Of a stretch of 64,000 nt of DNA, positions 1 to 8,380 are shown in pieces. Below the pieces are notes generated by a model. The model was given only the letters and a program-made list of their open reading frames with translations. It searched no databases and was not told where the DNA came from. Position numbers and translations under genes: made by a program. Every line of letters starts with the position of its first letter. Position 1 is the stretch's first letter. Source of the DNA: Desulfobulbaceae bacterium UBA5611 (lineage in GTDB: Bacteria; Desulfobacterota; Desulfobulbia; Desulfobulbales; Desulfocapsaceae); NCBI GenBank assembly GCA_002424635.1, contig DIKT01000021.1:8082-72081 (forward strand), in the 5' to 3' direction.

Positions 1-809
1 GTGATCTGTGTAGAGAAGGATAGGGGTCTGGACTGTTTGACGTTCCAGGCGATGACGCTTGCCAGCAATTCTTTAGTGAATGCTTTATTGCCAAGGAAAT
101 TATCATCTGAAAAGAAAACCGTTCTGGCGCCGATAGCGAGTGCGTTCTGCAATTCCTGCATGACTTGGTCAATGGCTTTGGTCCGGTATCTTCGGCCCAC
201 ATATTGAATAACATCGCAAAAATCACACTGGTTCGGGCAGCCTCTGCTCGTTTGAATATTGATATTAACATAGTCCCCGGCGCTGATTAATGACCAGTCG
301 GGAGGAGGGCTATCCTTCATGTCAATATAGTGTTCCTGTTTATAAATATTGGTAGTGTTGCCTTCTGTCCATTGCTTGAGAAAAAGCGGCCAGGTGTATT
401 CCGCTTCGCCAATAAAATGAAAATCTGCCAGACCGTCGCAACGGTCATATTCAATAGAAGCGTATGTGCCGCCGAGTGCTATCTGCCTTCCTCTTTTTCT
501 GAATTCATGGCAGAGTTCATGGATCCTTGGGGCATGAAGAGTGCCACCGGTGATCACCACCAGATCACACGGAAATGTAAAATCGATGGCGCTGACATTT
601 TCATCAGCCAGGGCATATTTGATATTTACCTTTTCAGGGGTCAAAGCCATCAAAGTTGCCAGGGCAGAATTTGGCATAAGGGTTTTGGCCCCGAGAATAT
701 CTGCTGTTCCTTGCATCGACCAGAAATTATCCGGATGTTTGGGAGCTATCAGATAGATTGTTTTGCAATCTTCTGTTGATCCATAATGTTTGAATTTTGG
801 CTGAATCAT
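1..809 (-). CDS. Radical SAM protein with B12-binding-type N-terminus (partial, C-terminus outside window)
   Basis: An open frame runs from an ATG at 809 off the left edge, giving about 269 residues. The N-terminus (LIAPKHPDNFWSMQG, then a GAKTLMPNSALATLMALTP-type stretch) resembles the cobalamin-binding-type Rossmann domain of B12-dependent radical SAM proteins of the DUF4070 kind. The [4Fe-4S]-SAM motif CPNQCDFC is at Cys191, Cys195 and Cys198, and a DDNFLG segment typical of this family follows. No DxHxxG cobalamin ligand motif was seen, so B12 binding is uncertain. An AGGA lies about 13 bases before the ATG. Such proteins do methyl transfers or radical rearrangements; the substrate cannot be read from the sequence. 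Confidence 0.85.
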   Translation of the reverse strand, partial: MIQPKFKHYGSTEDCKTIYLIAPKHPDNFWSMQGTADILGAKTLMPNSALATLMALTPEKVNIKYALADENVSAIDFTFPCDLVVITGGTLHAPRIHELCHEFRKRGRQIALGGTYASIEYDRCDGLADFHFIGEAEYTWPLFLKQWTEGNTTNIYKQEHYIDMKDSPPPDWSLISAGDYVNINIQTSRGCPNQCDFCDVIQYVGRRYRTKAIDQVMQELQNALAIGARTVFFSDDNFLGNKAFTKELLASVIAWNVKQSRPLSFSTQI

Positions 810-940
810 TTGCAGAGCGTCCTGTTGGCGGAACCATGATTGAGTTTTTGGGGGGCTGCAGCGTTAGCGCTTTCTTGAAATAAGCAACAAAGCAAGAAGC
901 GAGAGTGAAGAGCAGGGCAATAGCGTTCTGTAAGGATCTA

Positions 941-960
941 GCAAAAGAGCATCAGCTCTA
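941..960 (-). terminator. Possible weak terminator after mltA
   Basis: On the minus strand, just past the mltA stop, AGAGC-TGAT-GCTCT forms a 5-bp stem followed by TTTTGC. The stem is short, so this is only a candidate end of the lptD-mltA transcript. Confidence 0.3.
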
Positions 961-963
961 ATT

Positions 964-2217
964 TTATGGTAAACTCGGGCGCGCTGCCAAGGTGGCCTGT
1001 TTTGTATTTGTGGTCATATCTTTTTTGACCAGGAAATAGAGTTGTCCTTGCTCCTTCATATTGCCGGCAGCTATTTCTGCATAATGACCATTGCCCCAGA
1101 ATAGATCGGCCCGGCCAGCGCCTTTGATGGCCGCGCCAGCATCCTGCGGCAGGACAAAACGGTGCATCGGTTCCCAATGCAGCAGTCGACCTTCCTTGTC
1201 CAGAACAGGCTTCTGTGTGACTATATAGGCCATAAGACCGGTGGGCAGAGTTGCAGGATCAACAGCAATAGATCGCCCGGCAGTAAGTGGTAGTCCGATA
1301 CTGCCGGTCGGGCTCTCCTTTTTTGTATTCCACTGGAAAAAAACATATCGGGGATTGTGATGCAGGATCCGTTTTTGTTCATGCGGGTTCTGTCTCAGGT
1401 ATTGCCGGATACTGGGCATGGTTGTTTCTGCCGCGGACATTTTTTTTTCATCCACCAGTAACTTGCCGATGCTTTTATATTGGTGACCATTGGTGGCAGC
1501 GAATTGGAGGGCTCGAAGAGAACCGTCCGGCAAACGGATCTTGCCGGATCCTTGTATATGGAGGGTGAAGGCATCCATCTGGTCTTTCAGATATACCAGT
1601 TCATTACCGGCCAGTAGCTTTCCTTCTTCAATCTCTGCCCTGGACCAGAAGGGAATTGTCTGCCCCCCTGGATGCTGGCGGCCTGTAGTCTTCTTGCCGG
1701 AGACAGGATCACGATAGTTGATGAGTGAATCAGGAGGAGAATAAAGAGGATGGATAAACGGCTCACCTTTGCTCAGACTGCCTTCCAGAACCGGCTCATA
1801 ATAACCGGTGATCAGCATTTCTCCCTTCCGCCCTTTATCGCGGCCGGCAGTCTGATAGATATGGAAATTTTGCTGAATGGCCCGATCAAGTTCAGTCGGG
1901 CTTGGCTCCTGCTGCAGGATCTCTATAAATGTCGCCATCGACTGCAATAGACATTCTTTATTACAAATATCCTGGTCCAGTTGCACCACCGTATCAGGCG
2001 AGAGCTTATGCAGATAGCCAAGATGACGTGTTGCGGCCGTGATCAGGCTCTGGTGGTCCATGTCATCGCTTAAGGAGGAGAGCTGATTATGGTGCGGGAA
2101 AAGCAGGGGTGAATCTTGAGTGTATCCTTGCGCTGGCCACCACAGGCAGAAGACGATAATGACCATGGCCTGGCGCCAAAGGAACAAACAAATATTGCTG
2201 TCTATTGATGTGTTCAT
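964..2217 (-). CDS. mltA: Membrane-bound lytic murein transglycosylase A
   Basis: This 417-residue protein would cleave the MurNAc-GlcNAc bond of peptidoglycan with formation of 1,6-anhydro ends. It starts with a hydrophobic segment at about residues 12-31, so it is exported or anchored. The MltA domain (ITGYYEP, then FTLHIQGSGKIRLPDGS) fills the middle. The C-terminal 3D domain has its three aspartates in AVDPATLPTG, QDAGAAIKGAG and RADLFWGNG; the QDAG aspartate matches the catalytic Asp of the family. No lipobox Cys is evident, unlike E. coli MltA. The start lies 4 bases after the mltB stop, so the two glycosylases are co-transcribed. This is the last gene of the lptD operon. Confidence 0.93.
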   Translation of the reverse strand: MNTSIDSNICLFLWRQAMVIIVFCLWWPAQGYTQDSPLLFPHHNQLSSLSDDMDHQSLITAATRHLGYLHKLSPDTVVQLDQDICNKECLLQSMATFIEILQQEPSPTELDRAIQQNFHIYQTAGRDKGRKGEMLITGYYEPVLEGSLSKGEPFIHPLYSPPDSLINYRDPVSGKKTTGRQHPGGQTIPFWSRAEIEEGKLLAGNELVYLKDQMDAFTLHIQGSGKIRLPDGSLRALQFAATNGHQYKSIGKLLVDEKKMSAAETTMPSIRQYLRQNPHEQKRILHHNPRYVFFQWNTKKESPTGSIGLPLTAGRSIAVDPATLPTGLMAYIVTQKPVLDKEGRLLHWEPMHRFVLPQDAGAAIKGAGRADLFWGNGHYAEIAAGNMKEQGQLYFLVKKDMTTNTKQATLAARPSLP

Positions 2218-2221
2218 GTTC

Positions 2222-3286
2222 TTATGGATTGCGTTTCAAGGCCTCAGCCAGTTCACAGACAGCCATAGCATACTTGTTAGAGTTGTTCCATTTGGTAATG
2301 GCCTGGAAATTCGGATAGCCGGCCACATAGCGAAAGCCGCCGCCGGTTAAGAGAGATTTCTCCAGACCGACAATTGACAGTTGTTTATTGTCCGGTGATG
2401 GTGGCAGCTTTATTCCTTGAGTGGTACTGACCAGTTGCCAGTCGACCCGGCTTTTAGTACCTTTGCTGCTGGCTTCAATTAGCTCCTCGCCCTTTAATTC
2501 GCTGCCGATTTCAACATAAAGCGGGGTCTTACTGACCCATTGATGGCGGCGGAGATAATTGGCAATGGAAGCCAGGATATCATCGACGGAATTAAAGACA
2601 TCCCGTTGATCATCCCCATCAAAACTAATGGCATATTCACGATAACTCGAGGGGATGAATTGGGTCTGGCCAAAGGCGCCGGCGTATGAGCCCTTGATGG
2701 CCAGGGAATCAAATTGATTGTCGCGACTGAGAATAAGAAAATCGATCAGCTGATCACGGAAGAAAGCGCTACGTCGCGGATAGGCGTCAAAGAGGGTATT
2801 TAAGGTCTTGAAAACGCCGAAGCTGCCTTTGTTTTCACCAAATCGAGATTCAATAGCCCAGATGGCAATAACTATTTCGCGGTCGACTCCCAGTTCTTTT
2901 TCAATACGATTTAGGGTGTGCTGATTGGTTTTGAGCTCTTGCTGTCCTCTTTTGATAATGGCCGGGGTGATAAAAAGCGGCCAATAGGAATAATATGGCT
3001 TGGCTTCCCCTTGCTTATCCATGAGTTCCAGCACTTTTCTGTCGATCTTAATCCCCTTAAACATTCGGTCGAGTTCCACCTGAGTAAAAAGATGTTTCTC
3101 GCGTAGTTCCTTAAAGAGCGTGATGTATTTTTCATGCTGGAGATCAATTGTTTGTCCATCTGTGACCAGATCCGCGGCCTTTATTTTTTCAGGTTCAGCA
3201 GCAATGGCTAGGGGATGAAAGGCGAAAAGGGCAATACAGATAATGGTCAGGACAGATAAGAACAAGCGCTTGCAGGGATTAATCAT
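2222..3286 (-). CDS. mltB: Lytic murein transglycosylase B
   Basis: This soluble or periplasmic lytic transglycosylase of the SLT_2 family has about 354 residues. The chosen ATG at 3286 has GAGGTG five bases before it and gives a clean signal peptide (INPCKRLFLSVLTIICIALF, cleavage near AIAAEP). An ATG at 3325 adds 13 polar residues and is less likely. The catalytic Glu is in AIWAIESRFGENKG. The substrate-groove signatures GSYAGAFGQTQFIPSSYREY and IANYLRRHQW follow, and the C-terminus ends with the NSNKYAMAVCELAEAL helix. It is followed directly by mltA, making a paired murein-remodelling unit behind lptD. Confidence 0.93.
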   Translation of the reverse strand: MINPCKRLFLSVLTIICIALFAFHPLAIAAEPEKIKAADLVTDGQTIDLQHEKYITLFKELREKHLFTQVELDRMFKGIKIDRKVLELMDKQGEAKPYYSYWPLFITPAIIKRGQQELKTNQHTLNRIEKELGVDREIVIAIWAIESRFGENKGSFGVFKTLNTLFDAYPRRSAFFRDQLIDFLILSRDNQFDSLAIKGSYAGAFGQTQFIPSSYREYAISFDGDDQRDVFNSVDDILASIANYLRRHQWVSKTPLYVEIGSELKGEELIEASSKGTKSRVDWQLVSTTQGIKLPPSPDNKQLSIVGLEKSLLTGGGFRYVAGYPNFQAITKWNNSNKYAMAVCELAEALKRNP

Positions 3287-3366
3287 AACACCTCTTGTAG
3301 TGTGTGATGGGAGCTGAAGGGTCATCAGTGTTTATCACTGGCTGATTGATGACGATGCAGAGCAAA

Positions 3367-4323
3367 TTAGTCATAAGTCGCGTGAAAGGCGGCAATGAAT
3401 TGGTCCAGCATTTCAGGGGGTAGCGAGTTGATGCCTGCTGCTGCTGCCCTCCCGCCGCCGGTAGGAAAGGCTCTGCAAAGCAGGTCAGCATTTTTTCGTT
3501 CATGCAAAGGGGCCCTGACACTGATACGCAGGGTGGCGTCAGCATTATCGACAATGAGGGCATGGGCAGCCTCTTTTCTTTCCTGGGCTTTTATATTGGC
3601 AAACACACCGGCAATCCGCCGGGCCCATGCCGTATCGGGAAAGTGATATAGGCGGTTACGGCCGCCTGGATTGATAACAGCTTGCTTGAGCGCCAGGGCC
3701 ATATCTTGATGAAAACCGTTACGAAGAACAGTGAGCGTCGGTGAAGAGGCAATAAAATCAAGAGGCTCAATATAGGCAGAGATGGCCCGGTACAGTTCGG
3801 CCGGGTGAAAATGAAGGTCAGCCAGTTCAGCGCCATAACCATTATAGTTGAGGAGCTCGCCCAGTTCCTGCAGCTGTTCAATGACCGGCATAGAAAGAGA
3901 AAGTGTCTGCGCGCTCTTCCGGGCTGCCTCATGCAGATTATCACCAAAGGCGGCGACAATGGCCCATTGCCGGTAACGCCCCTGCAGTAATGAGTCGACG
4001 ATCAGCGAGGTACAGGTATCAGGGCTCGTATTAATATGGGCGGTGAAGGCCGGTGCTTCGGGAATCACGCCGGCAAAATGGTGATCTATATAGAGTATTT
4101 CATTGGAGTTCCTGAGGAGGATCTCCAAAAAAGGACGGTTGCTTTCCAGTGAAATGTCCAGGACGGTGAGCGAACTATGTTTTACGCCCTGCAATGGTGA
4201 CAGCAGGGCGATATCTCGTTTTGGTCCGGTGACTAGAATGGCATCGGGGCATGGTGAATCAAGACGGAGCTGATGAAGAGCACAGATGCCGTCGGCATCG
4301 CCATTGAAGATGTCATAATTCAT
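3367..4323 (-). CDS. DHH-family phosphoesterase
   Basis: A 318-residue protein with a DHH domain: motif I in FNGDADGICALHQ, motif II around LTVLDIS, motif III in YIDHHFAG, and a later AAFGDN segment. The C-terminal DHHA1-like end reads FPTGGGRAAAAGI, where the usual GGGH histidine is an arginine. Family members hydrolyse nanoRNA, pAp or cyclic dinucleotides; the missing histidine makes the substrate unclear. It lies 6 bases downstream of lptD and 80 bases before mltB, so it is probably co-transcribed with envelope genes, although its role there is unknown. It is probably cytoplasmic; no signal peptide was seen. Confidence 0.85.
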   Translation of the reverse strand: MNYDIFNGDADGICALHQLRLDSPCPDAILVTGPKRDIALLSPLQGVKHSSLTVLDISLESNRPFLEILLRNSNEILYIDHHFAGVIPEAPAFTAHINTSPDTCTSLIVDSLLQGRYRQWAIVAAFGDNLHEAARKSAQTLSLSMPVIEQLQELGELLNYNGYGAELADLHFHPAELYRAISAYIEPLDFIASSPTLTVLRNGFHQDMALALKQAVINPGGRNRLYHFPDTAWARRIAGVFANIKAQERKEAAHALIVDNADATLRISVRAPLHERKNADLLCRAFPTGGGRAAAAGINSLPPEMLDQFIAAFHATYD

Positions 4324-4329
4324 TATACC

Positions 4330-6735
4330 TTACTGTCCGGCGAGATTGATGCCAAAAGGATTGCCAATATTAGCCAGATTGAACAGCAGCATGACCGCCT
4401 GATCACCAGGGGTATAATGAGATCGGAATTCCACCGACCAGCAGGATGGCTGGTAGATCAGGGAAACATTCTGTTCAATGGTCTGGGATTGAGTAAGTGA
4501 GTGCTCAATATGGTAGGCTGCGGTCACGGATTCCATAATCTTGGTCTTCAGGAAGACATTGATCTGATGGATATCTTCAAAATTGCTGGTAAAATACGGG
4601 TAGAAAGGACTTGGTGTATTGTTATAATTATTGGTGCTGCTAAAGGTCGAACCCAGGATTTTTTCGGTATTGCTATAGCGATAGTCCAGACCAATAGAGT
4701 CGCCACGACTATTACGATAGCTGCTGGCCACACTGTAAAAGGTAAAGCCCTCACCATAGGCGCCGATATCACTTTGATAGGCCAGGGAAAAGTTGTGGAC
4801 CGGATTCCAGCCAAGTTCGAAGCTGATAGGGGTTAAAGGGTTGGCAGAGTATTGTTCACGGAAATCATAACTCTCCCACATTTTGAAATAAGCATAATCG
4901 CGGCTTGATCCTCTGGTACTGTCGCGAAACAGTTCAAAGAAATTATTGACCCCATAGGTCAGGGCATTGCTCTCACTGATACGGTCAACTTCATCAAAAA
5001 AGGGCAGGTCCTCCTGGTTGGTGTCGGGCAAATAATCGTATTGAACATAGGGACGGAGCCGATGATCCCAGTTCGCCGTCTCTTCACTGTTCAGGCCAAA
5101 ATTCCGCAGCAAGGTGGTGCCGACTTCCCCATGTAAATTGAAGAGGGAACGACTGGGGGTATCATCTTGATTCCAGATGCCATCTCCATCGGTTTCAACC
5201 AAATAGGAGGTCTGCCGCACGCCGGCTTCGGCCCGTGATTCCAGATAATTGCCGAGAGGCACAGGGGTGCTGATGCGGGGAAACAGGTCGACACGATGGC
5301 CGCCGATACCATCTTTCTGCCAGTAATTGACATAATCAGTATCCCAATCAAGATTAACCGAGGTGTCGGCAAGAGGTAAAGAACCGGTGAAATCCACTCC
5401 TGGGAGTTTCCAAAGTGAGGAAGGTAAAGTGGTATCGGCACGGATATCGTTGACGGCCAGCAGATTAGTCTCCAAAGACATGGAGTCCCAGGCCTTCAAT
5501 ATTTTGAAAGTGTTGAGACGCTGGTCCTCCGTCTTGTTTTGAAAATTACGGCCATACATCTCCAGGAAGCGGTTATTGCTGGGGGTGAACCCTGTATATC
5601 CGGTGTTGAATTCTGTCAGATAATCACGATCCGACACGATGTCGAGGTCGATACGGGTATACAAGTCGTTCGCAAGATCATGGTCGACCTTGCCCCGCAA
5701 CCAGTAGCGTTCTTCATTGGTATGGGTATAACCTGTTTCCCGGTAATAGTCGATTTCGGATGGATCAGTTAGCTCATCCTTGAGGAAACTACCAAGAAAA
5801 TTACCTTTTTGAGCTTCTCCCAGGACATAACGAAATTCCATGCCCGGCATTGCTCCCCTTTCCGAATAATATTCAGGAAAAATGGTCACATCAGTGGAGT
5901 CGGAGACATTAAGAAATAGAGGCAGGTTTAAACCAAAACCATTACGTTCGGAGCTGGAGATCTCAGGAAACATCAGGCCTGTCTGGCGCTTATTTTTGGC
6001 CGGCACAATCATCCAGGGCGTATAAAGCACCGGAACGTCTTTGATCCGAAAGGTGGCGTTTTTCAATACGGCGTAACCGCCTTCGGTGATAGTAGTATCG
6101 GTACTGGCAAAACTCCAGGGTGGAGTCTCATTGTCTTTCAGTTTACAGGTAATGACCCAACCGTTTTCAATGTGATAGGTATTGAATCCTGTTTTTTCAA
6201 TGGTCTGTCCTTCCAGGTGCAGGTCCAGAGATTTACGCAGGATAGTAGCATCGGTAAATGTCCCGGTTTCTTTCTTCAGATCAACCACACCCTCTTCCGC
6301 TTTTATTTCATCGTCAGCGCCTTTAATGGAGACATGACCGCGGGCTTTAATGGAGCTTTGCTCGACATCATAAGCAATCCAGTCTGCCTGGATAGTTACT
6401 TTCGTTTCAAAACGCGGCGCCGTATCTGCCTCTAATGCCCGACCAGTTGTTTCTTCCGGGGCAGAGGGTGATTCTTCCAGAAGTTCAGCCCATTGTTGAT
6501 CTTTCTGTTGTTTTTGAGCAATTTCCGGTGGCAGCTGCTCCCTTTTAATCAAAACGACATTACCCTCAGCAATGATAGAACGGGGATCTTCATAACGAGT
6601 GATTTTGTCCGCTGCTATCTGCCATTCTTCAGTATTTACAGTCTCGGCAAAGCCATTGCAGATTGGAAGCGATAAGGCCATCAAAGAAGTCAGGCTGAGC
6701 AGACGGTAAGTACGAAAATGGTAGAGCTTGGTCAC
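4330..6735 (-). CDS. lptD: LPS-assembly outer-membrane protein LptD
   Basis: This 801-residue outer-membrane beta-barrel would insert LPS into the outer leaflet with LptE. It uses a GTG start with AAAGGAGATTACC before it. A signal peptide covers about residues 1-30. The LptA-like jelly-roll domain follows (EGNVVLIKREQ, VTIQADWIAYDVEQSSIKAR), then an OstA barrel with PVLYTPWMIVPAKNKRQTG and GFGLNLPLFLNVSDSTD. Only two cysteines are evident in the mature part, one in the N-terminal domain (VITCKL) and one near the C-terminus (PSCWSVEF). A single inter-domain disulfide is therefore likely, where E. coli has two. It is first of the operon lptD, DHH, mltB, mltA. Confidence 0.95.
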   Translation of the reverse strand: MTKLYHFRTYRLLSLTSLMALSLPICNGFAETVNTEEWQIAADKITRYEDPRSIIAEGNVVLIKREQLPPEIAQKQQKDQQWAELLEESPSAPEETTGRALEADTAPRFETKVTIQADWIAYDVEQSSIKARGHVSIKGADDEIKAEEGVVDLKKETGTFTDATILRKSLDLHLEGQTIEKTGFNTYHIENGWVITCKLKDNETPPWSFASTDTTITEGGYAVLKNATFRIKDVPVLYTPWMIVPAKNKRQTGLMFPEISSSERNGFGLNLPLFLNVSDSTDVTIFPEYYSERGAMPGMEFRYVLGEAQKGNFLGSFLKDELTDPSEIDYYRETGYTHTNEERYWLRGKVDHDLANDLYTRIDLDIVSDRDYLTEFNTGYTGFTPSNNRFLEMYGRNFQNKTEDQRLNTFKILKAWDSMSLETNLLAVNDIRADTTLPSSLWKLPGVDFTGSLPLADTSVNLDWDTDYVNYWQKDGIGGHRVDLFPRISTPVPLGNYLESRAEAGVRQTSYLVETDGDGIWNQDDTPSRSLFNLHGEVGTTLLRNFGLNSEETANWDHRLRPYVQYDYLPDTNQEDLPFFDEVDRISESNALTYGVNNFFELFRDSTRGSSRDYAYFKMWESYDFREQYSANPLTPISFELGWNPVHNFSLAYQSDIGAYGEGFTFYSVASSYRNSRGDSIGLDYRYSNTEKILGSTFSSTNNYNNTPSPFYPYFTSNFEDIHQINVFLKTKIMESVTAAYHIEHSLTQSQTIEQNVSLIYQPSCWSVEFRSHYTPGDQAVMLLFNLANIGNPFGINLAGQ

Positions 6736-7186
6736 GGTAATCTCCTTTGCGGAAATGAATAGCTTATATTTTATGGACTTCAGGCTGCTCCTGACTGTGG
6801 TTTAAATCAAAAGCAGATTATCTGTCAGGAATACACTTTCTTCAAAGTGGTTAGTTGCTATGGTATAATTGGCACCGAATTTTTACCATTAAATGGCATA
6901 TAAAAAATAAGAATATAATAATTCGTACGACTTTACTTAATCAGGTTGAATGTTTCAAGCTATTCGTGGCTTAAAAGTGTTGCTCTGCTATCAATCATCA
7001 AAGATCCAGTAGTAGCCATGGCAAAACTTATTGTAGGTGAATACTTAACAGTGTCTGGTAAAGATTTATCTTGATAATGAAGAGGGTTTGTTATATTTTT
7101 TGTCATTGTATACAGAATACTGAAAACTTAAAAATTTTTGCTCCTACCAAGAGTATTTTTGCCGTGAGGCATCAAGTGTACAAACA
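6736..7186. other. AT-rich divergent intergenic region
   Basis: About 450 bases between divergent lptD (-) and the radical SAM gene (+). It holds the lptD promoter listed separately. On the plus strand TTCAAA (6842-6847), a 17-base gap and TATAAT form a partly overlapping candidate promoter that could serve the radical SAM gene with a long leader. No RNA gene or coding frame was recognised. Confidence 0.5.
6817..6845 (-). promoter_or_regulatory. Candidate sigma-70 promoter of the lptD operon
   Basis: On the minus strand, TTGAAG (-35), exactly 17 bases, then GATAAT (-10, five of six consensus bases). The start of transcription would fall near 6810, about 75 bases before the lptD GTG. It overlaps a plus-strand candidate, so the two directions may compete. 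Confidence 0.55.
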
Positions 7187-8176
7187 ATGAAATATCTATT
7201 TGGCCCGGTCTATTCCAGGCGTCTTGGCCACTCACTGGGCATCGACTTGCTGCCGCCCAAGATCTGCAGTCTCAACTGTATTTATTGTGAGGTGGGCCCT
7301 ACCACAGAGCTGACTTGTGAGCGCAAAGAATATGTCCCTACGGCCGAAATTATAGAAGAAATAGATCAGTTTTTAGCCCAGGGCACGGGCGGGCGGCCCA
7401 TTGATGTTTTTACCTTGACGGCCATGGGTGAACCCACCCTCCATGCCGGAGTCGGAGACATCATTGCTCATCTCAAGGCCAAGACCGATAAACCAGTGGC
7501 CATCCTCACCAATGGCACTCTATTTTTTGATCCGCAAGTCCGCGCTGCATTAGCTGCTGCCGATTTTGTTATTCCTTCCCTTGATGCGGCCAGGCAGGAG
7601 AGTTTTGAGCGGGTCAATCAACCAGCCGCTTCGGTTAATCTGGAAGAGGTGATCGAAGGTCTGGCTCTTTTTAGTCGTGAGTTTCAGGGTGAACTCTGGC
7701 TTGAGATCCTGCTGGTCAGGGATATTAATGACAGTCTGGAGGATTTAAAAGCCTTGCAGCAAGCTGTCCGGAAGATAGATCCGGCAAGAATTCAGTTGAA
7801 TACGGTGGCCAGACCACCAATGGATGACCGTGCCCGACCTGTGACCCGAGAAAAAATGGCACAGGCCGCTGCAATGCTGGCTGATGGTTATAGCGGCCGG
7901 GTCGAAATCCTTGTTGATTTTCAGGCGATTGAGAATACAGAATTGGCAACAAGACAGCAAATGCCGCCGCAACTCGTGGAGGAAATAGCAGCGCTGTTGC
8001 AACGTCGGCCTTGCCCGCTAGAAGAGATAGATAAGGCCTTGCATGTGCAGGATCTGGAATTGACTAAGGCATGTGTTGATATACTGATCAGTGCCGGAAG
8101 AGTTGAAAGGCTAGTACATAATAATAAAGAATTTTATCAGCAGGCAGCTAGACGAAAGAATTCGTCAGAAGGTTAG
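7187..8176 (+). CDS. Radical SAM protein (COG0731-like)
   Basis: A 329-residue protein beginning FGPVYSRRLGHSLGIDLLPP, the usual N-terminus of a widespread family of small radical SAM proteins. The cluster motif is CSLNCIYCEVG (CxxxCxxC). FTLTAMGEPTLHAG supplies the SAM-binding GE motif. The last 80 residues resemble a winged-helix-like tail (EEIDKALHVQDLELTKACVD, then GRVERLVHNNKEFY). The natural product or tRNA substrate is not known for this family. No clear ribosome-binding site precedes the ATG, but the family N-terminus supports this start. It precedes the RNase E/G gene by about 200 bases. Confidence 0.85.
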   Translation: MKYLFGPVYSRRLGHSLGIDLLPPKICSLNCIYCEVGPTTELTCERKEYVPTAEIIEEIDQFLAQGTGGRPIDVFTLTAMGEPTLHAGVGDIIAHLKAKTDKPVAILTNGTLFFDPQVRAALAAADFVIPSLDAARQESFERVNQPAASVNLEEVIEGLALFSREFQGELWLEILLVRDINDSLEDLKALQQAVRKIDPARIQLNTVARPPMDDRARPVTREKMAQAAAMLADGYSGRVEILVDFQAIENTELATRQQMPPQLVEEIAALLQRRPCPLEEIDKALHVQDLELTKACVDILISAGRVERLVHNNKEFYQQAARRKNSSEG

Positions 8177-8328
8177 ATCTTCAAGCTGCTCTGATCAGTA
8201 TTACAAACTACAATGGGATGGATGCGTTTGCACGTGTCTGCCCATGGAAGGCGCCAGTCGAAGTATCAAATGGCGTTTATTAAAATTACGACAACCTGTG
8301 ATAATATTTTGTCGGGTGTCAAAGCTGT

Positions 8329-8364
8329 CTACAAACTATTTTTATCAAGGAAAATAGTTTGTAG
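8329..8364 (+). promoter_or_regulatory. Perfect 14-bp stem-loop in the leader of the RNase E/G gene
   Basis: CTACAAACTATTTT, loop TATCAAGG, then AAAATAGTTTGTAG pair without a mismatch. The stem ends 16 bases before the ATG at 8381, directly ahead of the AAGGA ribosome-binding site. The loop carries a second copy of ATCAAGGAAA, the same string as the ribosome-binding-site region. There is no U-tract, so a terminator is unlikely; a translational or RNase-sensitive control element fits better. E. coli rne is autoregulated through leader hairpins, which makes this a plausible parallel. Confidence 0.6.
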
Positions 8365-8380
8365 ATCAAGGAAACTGAGA

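Noticed and set aside
8213..8380. Longer start for the RNase E/G gene at ATG 8213
   Set aside because: It would translate through the perfect hairpin and has no ribosome-binding site; 8381 has AAGGA.
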